Below, one piece after another: positions 15,332-23,322 of a stretch of 49,802 bases of DNA. The stretch lies in NCBI GenBank assembly GCA_016649895.1, contig JAENWR010000013.1, positions 1-49,802 on the forward strand, given 5' to 3'. The stretch's first letter is position 1. Every line of letters starts with the position of its first letter. The DNA comes from Acidimicrobiia bacterium (GTDB lineage: Bacteria > Actinomycetota > Acidimicrobiia > Acidimicrobiales > SKKL01). The position numbers and the translations under genes were made by a program. The notes under the pieces are model-generated. The model ran no database searches, was not told the DNA's origin, and was given only the letters and a program-made list of their open reading frames with translations.

Positions 15332-16912
15332 ATGATCCAGTTCGAGGTCGACGGTCGCCAGGTCGAGGTGCCCGACGACGGTGCCTCGTTGCTCGAGGTG
15401 CTCCGCGACCGCCTCGGTATCCACTCGCCGAAGGACGGCTGCAGCCCCCAGGGGCAGTGCGGCTGCTGCACGGTCCTCGTCGACGGCCAGCCCCGCGTGG
15501 CGTGCGTGACGCCGGCCCGGCGGGTGAGGGACCGCACCATCACCACGCTCGACGGGTTCGACCCCGATCGACGAGCGAGGTGGGCCGACGCGTTCTGCGC
15601 CACCGGTGCCAGCCAGTGCGGCTTCTGCACGCCCGGGATCATCGTGCGCCTCGACGGGTTGTACGACAAGAAGCCCGGCGCCTCCGACGCCGAGGTCGAG
15701 CGCGCGTTGCAGGCGCACCTGTGCCGCTGCACGGGTTGGCGCACGATCCTCGACGCGTGGCACGTGGTCGCAGTCGGGACGCCGGTGGCACACGCAGGCG
15801 ATCGCGATCTCGCCGCCGCCGCCCGGCGGGCCGAGATCGAGGGTGGTGTCGCCCAGGAGGTCGGGCCGCAGGTGGCACTCGGCGCCGGGCACTTCGCCGC
15901 CGACGAGGCGCCGGCCGACTCGCTGGTGGCTGTGCCCGACCTCGACGGTGGCTGGGCCGTGGCCGACACGCTGGCGGCGGCGCGCGCCCAGGCCGGCAAG
16001 GTGCAGGGGCGCCGCACCACCGTGTCGGCCTCGCCGCCGCTCGACCTGCCTGCCGGCGAATGGGCGGTCACGCTGCGCACATCGTGGGTCGAGCCGGCCT
16101 ACCTCGAGACCGATGCGTCGTGGTGTGTTCCCGGAGGCGAGCCCTACACCCCGCTCGCCAACGGCGGAGCGTTCGGAGCCAAGCTCGACAGCGTCGCCCC
16201 CGCGGCCGCTCGTCGACTGGCCGACGAGCACGGCGTGCCCGTGCGGGTGCTGCTCTCGCGGGAGGACTCGGTGCGCCTCGGCGCCAAACGGCCGCCCATC
16301 GCGGCGGGCCTGCGAGCCGACGGCTCGGGCATGGTGCGGGTGGTGCGGACCCCCGGCATCGCCGAGCGGATCCGCTCGGTCCTGCCCGATGTCACCGTCG
16401 AGGAGGTCGACGTGGCAGGTCCGCCCACGTCGTCGGACATCCGGGGCGCGGGGTGGGCCGAGGCATGGGTGCTGCGGGCCGCGCTGGCGGATGCACCGGT
16501 GCGGGTCGACGGCATCGCCGGGGGGTGGGCCGAGGCGCGCATCGACGATGGCGTCGCGCGCGTCACCGTTGCCGCGGGCGACGCGCTCGACGAGGTGGTC
16601 CTCCGCTCCTACTGCGTCGGGGCGGCCCACATGGCGCTCGGTTGGGTCGCGTCGGAAGGCCTGGCGGTCGACGACGACGGAGTGGTGCACGACCTCACCA
16701 TCCGTTCGTTCGGAGTGCTGCGGGCCATCGACACGCCAGCGATCGAGGTGGAGATCGACCGCACGCCCGGTCCGTCGGTGAACGGTTCCGACGCGGTGTT
16801 CGCGGCCGTCGCCGGCGCGGCGTGGTTGGCCGGCGGCCGTGTCCCCGACTGGCCCACGGGCCACACTGTGCGAACGACGACGAACGCCGCCAACGCCGGG
16901 AGCGACACGTGA
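15332..16912 (+). CDS. Fusion of a 2Fe-2S domain and a reduced xanthine dehydrogenase-type molybdopterin domain
   Basis: 526 residues. Residues 1-150 are a complete CoxS/XdhC-type iron-sulfur subunit: plant-ferredoxin cysteines C37, C43, C46, C58 (DGCSPQGQCGCC) and the second cluster CGFC (96-99) with CRC (131-133). After a linker comes sequence like part of the molybdopterin subunit: NGGAFGAKLDS, ADEHGVPVRVLLSREDSVRL and GAKRPPIAAGLRADG. The usual catalytic subunit is about 750-800 residues, so most of it is missing. It may be an electron-transfer scaffold or an unusual compact oxidoreductase. It overlaps the RidA gene by 4 nt. Confidence 0.8.
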   Translation: MIQFEVDGRQVEVPDDGASLLEVLRDRLGIHSPKDGCSPQGQCGCCTVLVDGQPRVACVTPARRVRDRTITTLDGFDPDRRARWADAFCATGASQCGFCTPGIIVRLDGLYDKKPGASDAEVERALQAHLCRCTGWRTILDAWHVVAVGTPVAHAGDRDLAAAARRAEIEGGVAQEVGPQVALGAGHFAADEAPADSLVAVPDLDGGWAVADTLAAARAQAGKVQGRRTTVSASPPLDLPAGEWAVTLRTSWVEPAYLETDASWCVPGGEPYTPLANGGAFGAKLDSVAPAAARRLADEHGVPVRVLLSREDSVRLGAKRPPIAAGLRADGSGMVRVVRTPGIAERIRSVLPDVTVEEVDVAGPPTSSDIRGAGWAEAWVLRAALADAPVRVDGIAGGWAEARIDDGVARVTVAAGDALDEVVLRSYCVGAAHMALGWVASEGLAVDDDGVVHDLTIRSFGVLRAIDTPAIEVEIDRTPGPSVNGSDAVFAAVAGAAWLAGGRVPDWPTGHTVRTTTNAANAGSDT

Positions 16913-17259
16913 GCACACCAGTGGGTCCCTACACGCCCATCGTCCGAGCCGGGGATTGGCTCGTGGTCTCGGGCCAGGTCGGCATCGTCGACGGCAAGCT
17001 CGCCGACGGCGGCACCACCGGGCAGCTCGAGCAGGCGTTGGCAAACCTCGATGCGCTGCTCGCCAGCGAGGGCGCCACCAAGGACCAGGTCGTCAAGACC
17101 ATGGTGTTCCTACGCCACATGAGCGACTACGCGCTGATGAACGAGACGTACCTCGCCTACTTCGGTGACCACCGCCCGGCCCGTTCGGCCATTGGCGTGG
17201 CCGAGCTGCCCATCGGCGCGCTCGTCGAGATCGAAGCCTGGGCCTTCGTCGGAAGCTGA
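16909..17259 (+). CDS. RidA/YjgF/UK114-family enamine/imine deaminase
   Basis: 116 residues. It has the N-terminal STPVGPYTPIVRAGDWLVVS, GIVDGKLADGGTTGQLEQAL and the active-site region PARSAIGVAELPIGALVEIE, with the arginine that holds the carboxylate. Family members hydrolyse reactive 2-aminoacrylate-type enamines. GTG 16909 overlaps the stop of the fusion protein (GTGA), so the two are translated together; a shared substrate is possible. Confidence 0.9.
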   Translation: MSTPVGPYTPIVRAGDWLVVSGQVGIVDGKLADGGTTGQLEQALANLDALLASEGATKDQVVKTMVFLRHMSDYALMNETYLAYFGDHRPARSAIGVAELPIGALVEIEAWAFVGS

Positions 17260-17281
17260 CCGCGGTCAGGCAGGGGTTCGT

Positions 17282-17305
17282 GACGTGGGCCGTGTCATCC
17301 ACGTC
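17282..17305. terminator. Hairpin between convergent genes
   Basis: GACGTGG (17282-17288) pairs with CCACGTC (17299-17305) over a 10-nt loop. It overlaps the last bases of the kelch gene and lies just after RidA, so it may terminate both. Confidence 0.45.
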
Positions 17306-18974
17306 CAAGGGGCTGGATGAAACGGGCGAGCTCCCTCGTCGTCGCGGGGTCCAGGCATGTGATCTCGATGCTGTCGAGGTAGATGTCGGTCGTATCGAGA
17401 AGCTCGCTCATGCCGACGGAGATGCTCGTGCCGTCGGCGCTGAGGTGCCCGGCCCACGGGGTGCCTCCGTTCGTCGGTTCGATCAAGAGCTTGCCGCCGG
17501 GCCGGCTGACCACGTTCGTCCCGCCGTGGTGCGTGATCTCGCACTCGTCCTGTCGAACGGACACACGTGCGGTGACGGTGGCGTTGGGGGCGCTCAACCC
17601 CGAGCCCACCGCCTCGACGAAGGCAGCGTCGTCAGGCAGATCCAGTCGGAAGTTCCCGACCTGGATGCTCCGCCCCTGGGCGAGCACTGGCAGTTCGAGG
17701 ATGTGGAACGCATTCGCTGGTGGATCGGATGGGCCGCCCAACCCGAACGCGAAGACCCTGCCGTCGTCGCTTCCCGCCATGCCCGTGCCCCCGAGGCCGA
17801 TGATGTCGGGTGCCGGCACCCACTCGTCGTGCGCGTTGCGCACGACGATCGCAAACCACATCGAGACAATGCTCTGATCGCCGGACGTGGTCGCGCGCGT
17901 CCCGCCCTCGGAGAAGCTGGCAGGCACCTGTGGGAGCTCGGTCCAGGAGTCCTCCTCGGGATCGTAGGTTGCCGCACCCATGTCGTAGTTGACGGCGAGC
18001 AGGCGGTCGCCCCGCCACGTGCTCGCCAGGGCCTGGGCATCGACCGGAGCCGTGGGTAGGCGTCGCCAGCTATCGGTGGCCGGGTCGTACGCCATCCCCT
18101 CCGCGGGAGCGTAGAAGCGGACGTCGAGCGGCTTTCCGAGGACGATCAGCTCGTCGCCGGTCCAGGTGACGGTCATCCCCTCCAGTGCGATGGGTGGCGG
18201 CGGGAGCTCACGCCAGCGACCCGACGCCGGGTCGAGCGCCCCCCATGTGACGTCCTCCAACGCGGCGCCGAACTGCCAGCGCTCGATCGTCAACACCTCC
18301 TCGCCGGTCCAGACCGCCTCATCCACCGAGCCCGGAGCCGATCCGAGGTCGGTCCACCGGTCGGTCGCAGGGTCCCATGCCGCCAGGCGACGGCCACCGG
18401 CGGCGATGACACGGTCGCCGGTCCACACCGCTGTGGCCTGTTTGTGCGAGGCCTCGAGGGGGGCATCGGTGATCGTGGTCCAGGTGCCAGAGCCGGGGTC
18501 ATACAGGGCGCCATCGACGAACGCGCGGCTCTCGTCGAACCCGAAGTTCTGGTCGATCCACCCGCCCCACACGAGCAGACGGTCGTCGGTCCACAGGAGC
18601 GCTGGCGACAGGCGTGGCGACAGTGGCCCGGTGTCGAGTTTGGTGACACCAGGGATCGACTGACGCTGCGCACCCTCGGGTGGATCGGCGACATCGTCGG
18701 TGGTCGTCGTCGCTGCCACGGTGTCCTGCGAGGTGCTGGTGGGATGGGGATCGGTGAGGACTGCGGTGTGGTCATCGCCTCCGGGCCACGCCAGCGCGGC
18801 GACTGCGACCACGGCGACCAGGGGCACGCCGATCCCTGCGGCCAGACGGCCGCGCCGGCGGCGTCGCACCCGCTCGTGGATCGCGACGACCCGGTCGTTG
18901 CCGTCATCGGTCGGCTGGCGCGCCGTCGCGAGGCGGCCGAGGGAGCCGCGCAGGTGCTGATCGAGCTCGGTCAT
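17295..18974 (-). CDS. Membrane-anchored kelch-repeat protein, possible anti-sigma partner
   Basis: 559 residues. A 43-residue cytoplasmic N-terminus ends in HERVRRRRRGRL, then one TM helix (about 44-63, AGIGVPLVAVVAVAALAW). A Thr-rich linker leads to an extracellular domain with repeated kelch-type blades: LWTDDRLLVWGG, VWTGDRVIAAGGRRLAAWDP, VWTGEEVLTIE, TWTGDELIVLGK and TWRGDRLLAV. The final 100 residues form a separate domain. ATG 18974 overlaps the sigma factor stop by 4 nt, so the pair is co-translated. The short N-terminus could bind the sigma factor, but I see no zinc-binding anti-sigma motif. Confidence 0.8.
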   Translation of the reverse strand: MTELDQHLRGSLGRLATARQPTDDGNDRVVAIHERVRRRRRGRLAAGIGVPLVAVVAVAALAWPGGDDHTAVLTDPHPTSTSQDTVAATTTTDDVADPPEGAQRQSIPGVTKLDTGPLSPRLSPALLWTDDRLLVWGGWIDQNFGFDESRAFVDGALYDPGSGTWTTITDAPLEASHKQATAVWTGDRVIAAGGRRLAAWDPATDRWTDLGSAPGSVDEAVWTGEEVLTIERWQFGAALEDVTWGALDPASGRWRELPPPPIALEGMTVTWTGDELIVLGKPLDVRFYAPAEGMAYDPATDSWRRLPTAPVDAQALASTWRGDRLLAVNYDMGAATYDPEEDSWTELPQVPASFSEGGTRATTSGDQSIVSMWFAIVVRNAHDEWVPAPDIIGLGGTGMAGSDDGRVFAFGLGGPSDPPANAFHILELPVLAQGRSIQVGNFRLDLPDDAAFVEAVGSGLSAPNATVTARVSVRQDECEITHHGGTNVVSRPGGKLLIEPTNGGTPWAGHLSADGTSISVGMSELLDTTDIYLDSIEITCLDPATTRELARFIQPLGRG

Positions 18975-19459
18975 CTCTCCTCCAGCGTCGCGGCGAGCTG
19001 CTGGCGCGCTCGCGACATGGCCTTCTTCACCGTGCCGACGCTGACACCGAGCACCTCGGCGACGCTGGCGACATCGAGCCCGAGCAGGTAGTGAAGCACC
19101 ACGGTCTGCTGCTGCCGCAGGGGCAGCTGGCGCATCGCGGCGTCGAGGTCGACCAACGCTGCGGTGTCGACCGCGTCGGTGTCGGTGCCGCCGCGCTGGC
19201 CGTTCAGGGCGGCGACGCTGCGACGCTCGGTCGCGATCCGACGCCAGCGGCTGCGGGTCTCGTTGATGGCGACGGCCACGATCCATGCCGGCAGGCGCTC
19301 GATGGTGGCGCCTCGTCGGGTCCGTTCGATGGCGCGAACGAACGCCACCTGCACGGCGTCTTCTGCCAGGGGAGTCGACCCGCATGCCGCGGCGACGATG
19401 CCGACGAGGCGCGCGAAGTCGCGGCAGGCGCACTCGTCGATCTCGCCCGAATCAGCCAT
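18971..19459 (-). CDS. ECF-type RNA polymerase sigma factor
   Basis: 162 residues. Region 2 is DFARLVGIVAAACGSTPLAE then DAVQVAFVRAIERT, with the AWIVAVAINETRSRWRR region 2.4 helix. Region 4 is MRQLPLRQQQTVVLHYLLGL then SVAEVLGVSVGTVKKAMSRA. There is no extra C-terminal domain. ATG 19459 starts after the sigma-like sequence's natural beginning; upstream codons look non-coding. It is encoded with the kelch membrane protein, so it probably answers to an envelope signal. Confidence 0.9.
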   Translation of the reverse strand: MADSGEIDECACRDFARLVGIVAAACGSTPLAEDAVQVAFVRAIERTRRGATIERLPAWIVAVAINETRSRWRRIATERRSVAALNGQRGGTDTDAVDTAALVDLDAAMRQLPLRQQQTVVLHYLLGLDVASVAEVLGVSVGTVKKAMSRARQQLAATLEER

Positions 19460-19548
19460 GTACGAGGATGACGCACCAGCGGCCCATCTGGTTGGCCCAG
19501 CTCTCGGCATTGTTGGCCCGACGCCGGCCGAACGGCCATGATGGGCCG

Positions 19549-19707
19549 ATGATCGGTGCAGCCATCATCGTGTTCATCCTCGTCATCGGCATCCCCGTCA
19601 GCGTCGTCATGAGCGGCGCCGTGGCGTCGGGACTCCTCGGCTGGCTCGTGCGCACCGACGTCGAGTCCACCCACGAGGGCAGCGAGCTGCTCGACCTCAA
19701 CGTCTGA
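19549..19707 (+). CDS. Small single-span membrane protein, 52 aa
   Basis: It starts MIGAAIIVFILVIGIPVSVV, one membrane helix, followed by MSGAVASGLLGWLVRTDVES and an acidic end. Composition and position suggest a real small gene. There is no recognisable family and no strong ribosome site in front of it. It is divergent from the sigma factor and upstream of the cold-shock gene. Confidence 0.6.
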   Translation: MIGAAIIVFILVIGIPVSVVMSGAVASGLLGWLVRTDVESTHEGSELLDLNV

Positions 19708-19829
19708 CGATCACGCATGAATCGGCCACCGTCCCTAGTCGCGGGGCCTGTGGTGAGGTACCGTGACGGCGCTTCAACAGGTGGGTTACCGGCGCATGCC
19801 GACCCCAGTAGTCAGAAAGGGGATCGGTC

Positions 19830-20030
19830 GTGGCTACCGGTACCGTCAAGTGGTTCAATGCCGAGAAGGGGTTCGGATTCATCTCCCGCGAAGGCGGCGC
19901 AGATGTGTTCGTTCACTTCTCCGCCATCCAGGGCAACGGCTACAAGTCGCTCGAAGAAGGTCAGGCCGTGGAGTTCGAGGTCACCTCGGGCCCCAAGGGC
20001 GACCAGGCCCAGGACGTGCGGGCGCTCTAG
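19830..20030 (+). CDS. Cold-shock protein, CspA family
   Basis: 66 residues, an OB-fold RNA/ssDNA chaperone. It has the start [17 protein letters not shown] (RNP1 KGFGFI), VFVHFSAIQ (RNP2) and the end [19 protein letters not shown] 19830 has GAAAGGGG 8 nt upstream. The leader from 19708 holds a -10-like TACCGT (19759-19764); long leaders are usual for cold-shock genes. Confidence 0.97.
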   Translation: MATGTVKWFNAEKGFGFISREGGADVFVHFSAIQGNGYKSLEEGQAVEFEVTSGPKGDQAQDVRAL

Positions 20031-20052
20031 ACGCTCAGCTCGGCAGTACCTC

Positions 20053-20081
20053 GATGGCCGTTCCCAATTGGAGCGGCCATC
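20053..20081. terminator. Hairpin terminator between the cold-shock gene and the GlnR-like gene
   Basis: GATGGCCG (20053-20060) pairs with CGGCCATC (20074-20081) over a 13-nt loop. It lies in the 64-nt gap between two convergent genes, so it can serve both. Confidence 0.55.
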
Positions 20082-20094
20082 GTCGCGTTCGGGC

Positions 20095-20763
20095 TCAGAT
20101 GCTCCAGCGCGACTGACCGAACGAGTACCCCACCGAGCGCACCGTCTGGATGAGGTTGGCGTGCTCCTCGCCGAGCTTGGCCCGCAGCCGACGTACATGG
20201 ACGTCGACGGTGCGGGCACCGCCGTAGTATTCGTAGCCCCAGACCCGCGACAGCAGCGTCTCGCGGGTGAACACCTTGCCGGGGTGCGAGGCCAGGAACT
20301 TCAGCAGCTCGTACTCCATGTAGGTGAGGTCGATGGGGTGACCGCTGATGGCGGCCTGATAGGTCTCGAGGTTGAGGATGAGCTCGCCGTACTCGATGAG
20401 CTCCGGGCGGGTGCCGCGTCCCGTCCGCCAGAACAGGTGCTTCACCCGTGCTTCGAGCTCGCGCGGGTGGAACGGCGTGAGCATGAAGTCGTCGAAGAGG
20501 TCGTCGCGCAGTTCGAGGTCGCCCAGCTGCGCTCCCGAGATGAGCAGCAGGAGGGGCTCGAGTGGGAGGTCGCGCTTGCGGACGGCACGGCAGATCGCGA
20601 ACGCGGCCTCGGGATTGGCGTCGGCACAGACGATGGCGCCCGCCCAACCGTCGGGGGGCTCGTCGCCGTCGGCCGCGACCTCGTCGCCGACCGACTTCCA
20701 TGGGTAGCCACCGAGGTCGAGGGCCTGGGCCAGTTCTGGTGGAGCGGGATCGGGGAAGAGCAT
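20095..20763 (-). CDS. glnR: OmpR-type response regulator, GlnR-like nitrogen regulator
   Basis: 222 residues. The N-terminal receiver is degenerate: AGAIVCADANPEAAFAICRA lacks an aspartate at the usual phospho-acceptor position, as in orphan GlnR proteins. The C-terminal winged helix is strong: LTYMEYELLKFLASHPGKVF then GGARTVDVHVRRLRAKLG and LIQTVRSVGYSFG. The location, 17 nt after the GSI gene on the same strand and near a divergent GSII, supports GlnR. ATG 20763 is used; a GTG 4 codons upstream is possible. A two-component regulator of other function cannot be excluded. Confidence 0.75.
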   Translation of the reverse strand: MLFPDPAPPELAQALDLGGYPWKSVGDEVAADGDEPPDGWAGAIVCADANPEAAFAICRAVRKRDLPLEPLLLLISGAQLGDLELRDDLFDDFMLTPFHPRELEARVKHLFWRTGRGTRPELIEYGELILNLETYQAAISGHPIDLTYMEYELLKFLASHPGKVFTRETLLSRVWGYEYYGGARTVDVHVRRLRAKLGEEHANLIQTVRSVGYSFGQSRWSI

Positions 20764-20780
20764 GAGAGGTTCCACGTCGA

Positions 20781-22130
20781 CTACCAGTTCGGGAGGTATC
20801 GGTCGAGCTCGAACTGCGACACGTGGGCCTTGTAGTCGTTCCACTCCGAGCGCTTGTTGCGCAGGAACCACTCGAAGATGTGGTCGCCGAGCGCCTCGGC
20901 CACGAGCTCGGATCCCTCCATGGCGTCGAGCGCCTCGGCGAGAGATTGGGGCAGCGGGTGGAGCCCCGCTGCGGCCCGCTCCTGGTCGGTCATCTCGAAC
21001 ACGTTGGCCGCCGACTCGGCGGGCAGCTCGTAGCCCCGCTCGATGCCGGCCATGCCTGCGGCGAGCATCACGGCGAACGAGAGGTAGGGGTTGCAGGCCG
21101 GATCGGGGGCCCGGTACTCGATGCGGGTCGAGGAGGCCTTGCCCGCCTTCGTGATGGGCACCCTGACCAGAGCCGAGCGGTTGTTGCGAGCCCACGAGAC
21201 GTATACCGGCGCCTCGTAGCCGGCGATGAGCCGCTTGTAGGAGTTCACCAACTGGTTGGTGACAGCGGTGATCTCGTGGGCGTGGTGCAGGAGCCCGGCG
21301 ATGAACGCCCGGCCGGTGGCCGACAGTTTGTACGGGTCGTCGAGGTCGTGGAAGGCGTTGGTGTCGTCGGTGAACAGTGACAGGTGGGTGTGCATCCCCG
21401 AGCCCTGCATGCCCGACAACGGCTTCGGCATGAACGTGGCGTATGCGCCCTGTTCCATGGCGATCTCGCGCACCACGAGCCGAAAGGTCATCACGTTGTC
21501 GGCCATCGAGAGCGCATCGGTGTAGCGCAGGTCGATCTCGTGCTGGCTCGGGCTGTCCTCGTGGAACGAGTACTCGACGGGGATGCCCATCGACTCGAGC
21601 ATGGCGATGGTGCGCTTGCGGATGTCGCCGGCGACATCGGCGGTGGTGAGGTCGAAGTACGAGCCGGTGTCGAGGGGGACCGGGGCGTGGCTCGGGTCGT
21701 TGTCGGCGAAGTAGAAGAACTCCATCTCCGGGGCGACGAAGAACGAGTATCCGCTGGCCCTCGCCTTGTCGAGGCCCCGCCGGAGGACGCCCCGGGGGTC
21801 GCCCTCGAACGGATTGCCGTCGAGTGTCTCGATGTCGCAGAACATGCGGGCGGAGGTGCCACCCTCGCCGGCCCACGGGAGGATCTCGAAGCTGTTGGGA
21901 TCGGGGCGGGCGAGCACGTCGCTCTCCTGGACGCGGGAGAAGCCGTCAATGGCCGAACCGTCGAAGTGCATGCCCTCTTGGAAGGCGTTCTCGAGCTCGG
22001 CCGGCGAGATGGCGAACGACTTGAGCTGGCCGAGCACATCGGTGAACCAGAGCCGGACGAGCCGGACCCCTCGCTCCTCGACCGTGCGCAGCACGTAGTC
22101 CTGCTGGCGTTCCATCGGGGTCGGTTCCAT
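20781..22130 (-). CDS. glnA: Type I glutamine synthetase (GSI-alpha)
   Basis: 449 residues; makes glutamine from glutamate, ammonia and ATP. Motifs include RLWFTDVLGQLKSF, FDGSAIDGFSR, PEMEFFYFAD, KPLSGMQGSGMHTHLSLF (glutamate/ammonium site) and NNRSALVRVPIT. Where adenylylated GSI-beta enzymes carry a tyrosine (NLYDLP-like), this one reads ANVFEMTDQE, so it should not be adenylylated and fits the alpha subtype. ATG 22130 gives the typical length; ATGs at 22115 and 22175 are alternatives. Confidence 0.93.
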   Translation of the reverse strand: MEPTPMERQQDYVLRTVEERGVRLVRLWFTDVLGQLKSFAISPAELENAFQEGMHFDGSAIDGFSRVQESDVLARPDPNSFEILPWAGEGGTSARMFCDIETLDGNPFEGDPRGVLRRGLDKARASGYSFFVAPEMEFFYFADNDPSHAPVPLDTGSYFDLTTADVAGDIRKRTIAMLESMGIPVEYSFHEDSPSQHEIDLRYTDALSMADNVMTFRLVVREIAMEQGAYATFMPKPLSGMQGSGMHTHLSLFTDDTNAFHDLDDPYKLSATGRAFIAGLLHHAHEITAVTNQLVNSYKRLIAGYEAPVYVSWARNNRSALVRVPITKAGKASSTRIEYRAPDPACNPYLSFAVMLAAGMAGIERGYELPAESAANVFEMTDQERAAAGLHPLPQSLAEALDAMEGSELVAEALGDHIFEWFLRNKRSEWNDYKAHVSQFELDRYLPNW

Positions 22131-22179
22131 GGCGACATCGTGCCATGCTGCGAGCGTCGGAAAGCGGGCGCCCATGGCG

Positions 22180-22197
22180 GTTCACATTCCGTTCACA
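22180..22197. promoter_or_regulatory. Candidate GlnR box between the two glutamine synthetase genes
   Basis: GTTCACA occurs twice with an 11-bp period (22180-22186 and 22191-22197), giving an AC-n9-AC spacing. An 11-bp periodic arrangement is characteristic of actinobacterial GlnR sites. It lies in the divergent glnA/glnII gap, 50 nt upstream of ATG 22130. Confidence 0.5.
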
Positions 22198-22320
22198 CAT
22201 GTGCAACGGCAGCGAAATCGCCAGCTGAGTACCGTCGCATCGACACCGGGCCCTGAGGCCCGCCACCCCCACCGCGCCAGATCGACATCCTGAGCGCGGC
22301 ACCGCGAGAGGACAGAACGC

Positions 22321-23322
22321 GTGACATACCGGGCTGAGTACATCTGGATCGACGGCACCCTGCCGACCTCGAAGCTGCGGTCGAAGACCAAGGTGATCCA
22401 CGACGGCAGCGAGCCGGGCGTGTGGGGCTTCGACGGTTCGAGCACCAACCAGGCACCCGGTGCCAACTCCGACTGCGTGCTGAGCCCTGTCGCCGTCTAC
22501 GCCGATCCCATCCGTGGCGGCGACGACGTCCTCGTCATGTGCGAGGTCCTGCTCCCCGACATGACCCCCCACCCCTCGAACACCCGCGCTGAGTGTGCCG
22601 CCGTCTACGAGAAGTACAAGGACCAGGAACCCTGGTTCGGCATCGAGCAGGAGTACACCTTCTTGAAGGAAGGTCGCCCCCTCGGCTGGCCCCAGGGTGG
22701 CTTCCCCGGTCCGCAGGGGCCGTACTACTGCGGCGTCGGGTCCGACGAGATCTGGGGCCGCGAGGTCGTCGAGATGCACACCGAGGCGTGCATCGAGGCC
22801 GGCCTCTCCATCTCGGGCACCAACGCCGAGGTGATGATGGGTCAATGGGAGTTCCAGATCGGCCCGGTGGGGCCGCTCGAGTGCTCCGACCAGATCTGGG
22901 TCGCCCGTTGGCTGCTCTACCGCTGCGGCGAGGAGTTCGACATCGCCGCCACGCTCGACCCGAAGCCGGTGGCCGGCGACTGGAACGGTGCGGGCGCCCA
23001 CACCAACTTCTCGACCAAGGCGATGCGTGAAGGTTACGACCCCATCATCACCGCATGCGAGGCCCTCGCCAGCAAGGCCGAGCTGCACATCACCAACTAC
23101 GGCGCCGGGGTCGAAGAGCGCCTCACGGGGCTCCACGAGACCGCCCCCTGGACCGAGTTCAGCTACGGCGTGTCCAACCGTGGTGCGTCGGTGCGCATCC
23201 CGTGGCAGACCGAGGTCGACAAGAGGGGCTACATCGAGGATCGTCGGCCCAACGCCAACTGCGACCCCTACGTCGTCACCCGCCTGGTGGTGGACACCTG
23301 CTGCAGCGCACTGGCCGAGTAG
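22321..23322 (+). CDS. glnII: Type II (eukaryote-like) glutamine synthetase
   Basis: 333 residues, typical of GSII. Motifs include AEYIWIDGT, VWGFDGSSTNQAPG, WFGIEQEYTFLKEGRPLGWP, GTNAEVMMGQWEFQIGP and WNGAGAHTNFSTKAMRE. The GTG start at 22321 has AGAGGA (22307-22312) 8 nt upstream. GSII enzymes are usually induced under nitrogen limitation; control by the GlnR-like gene next door is inferred from location and the shared candidate box. Confidence 0.95.
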   Translation: MTYRAEYIWIDGTLPTSKLRSKTKVIHDGSEPGVWGFDGSSTNQAPGANSDCVLSPVAVYADPIRGGDDVLVMCEVLLPDMTPHPSNTRAECAAVYEKYKDQEPWFGIEQEYTFLKEGRPLGWPQGGFPGPQGPYYCGVGSDEIWGREVVEMHTEACIEAGLSISGTNAEVMMGQWEFQIGPVGPLECSDQIWVARWLLYRCGEEFDIAATLDPKPVAGDWNGAGAHTNFSTKAMREGYDPIITACEALASKAELHITNYGAGVEERLTGLHETAPWTEFSYGVSNRGASVRIPWQTEVDKRGYIEDRRPNANCDPYVVTRLVVDTCCSALAE

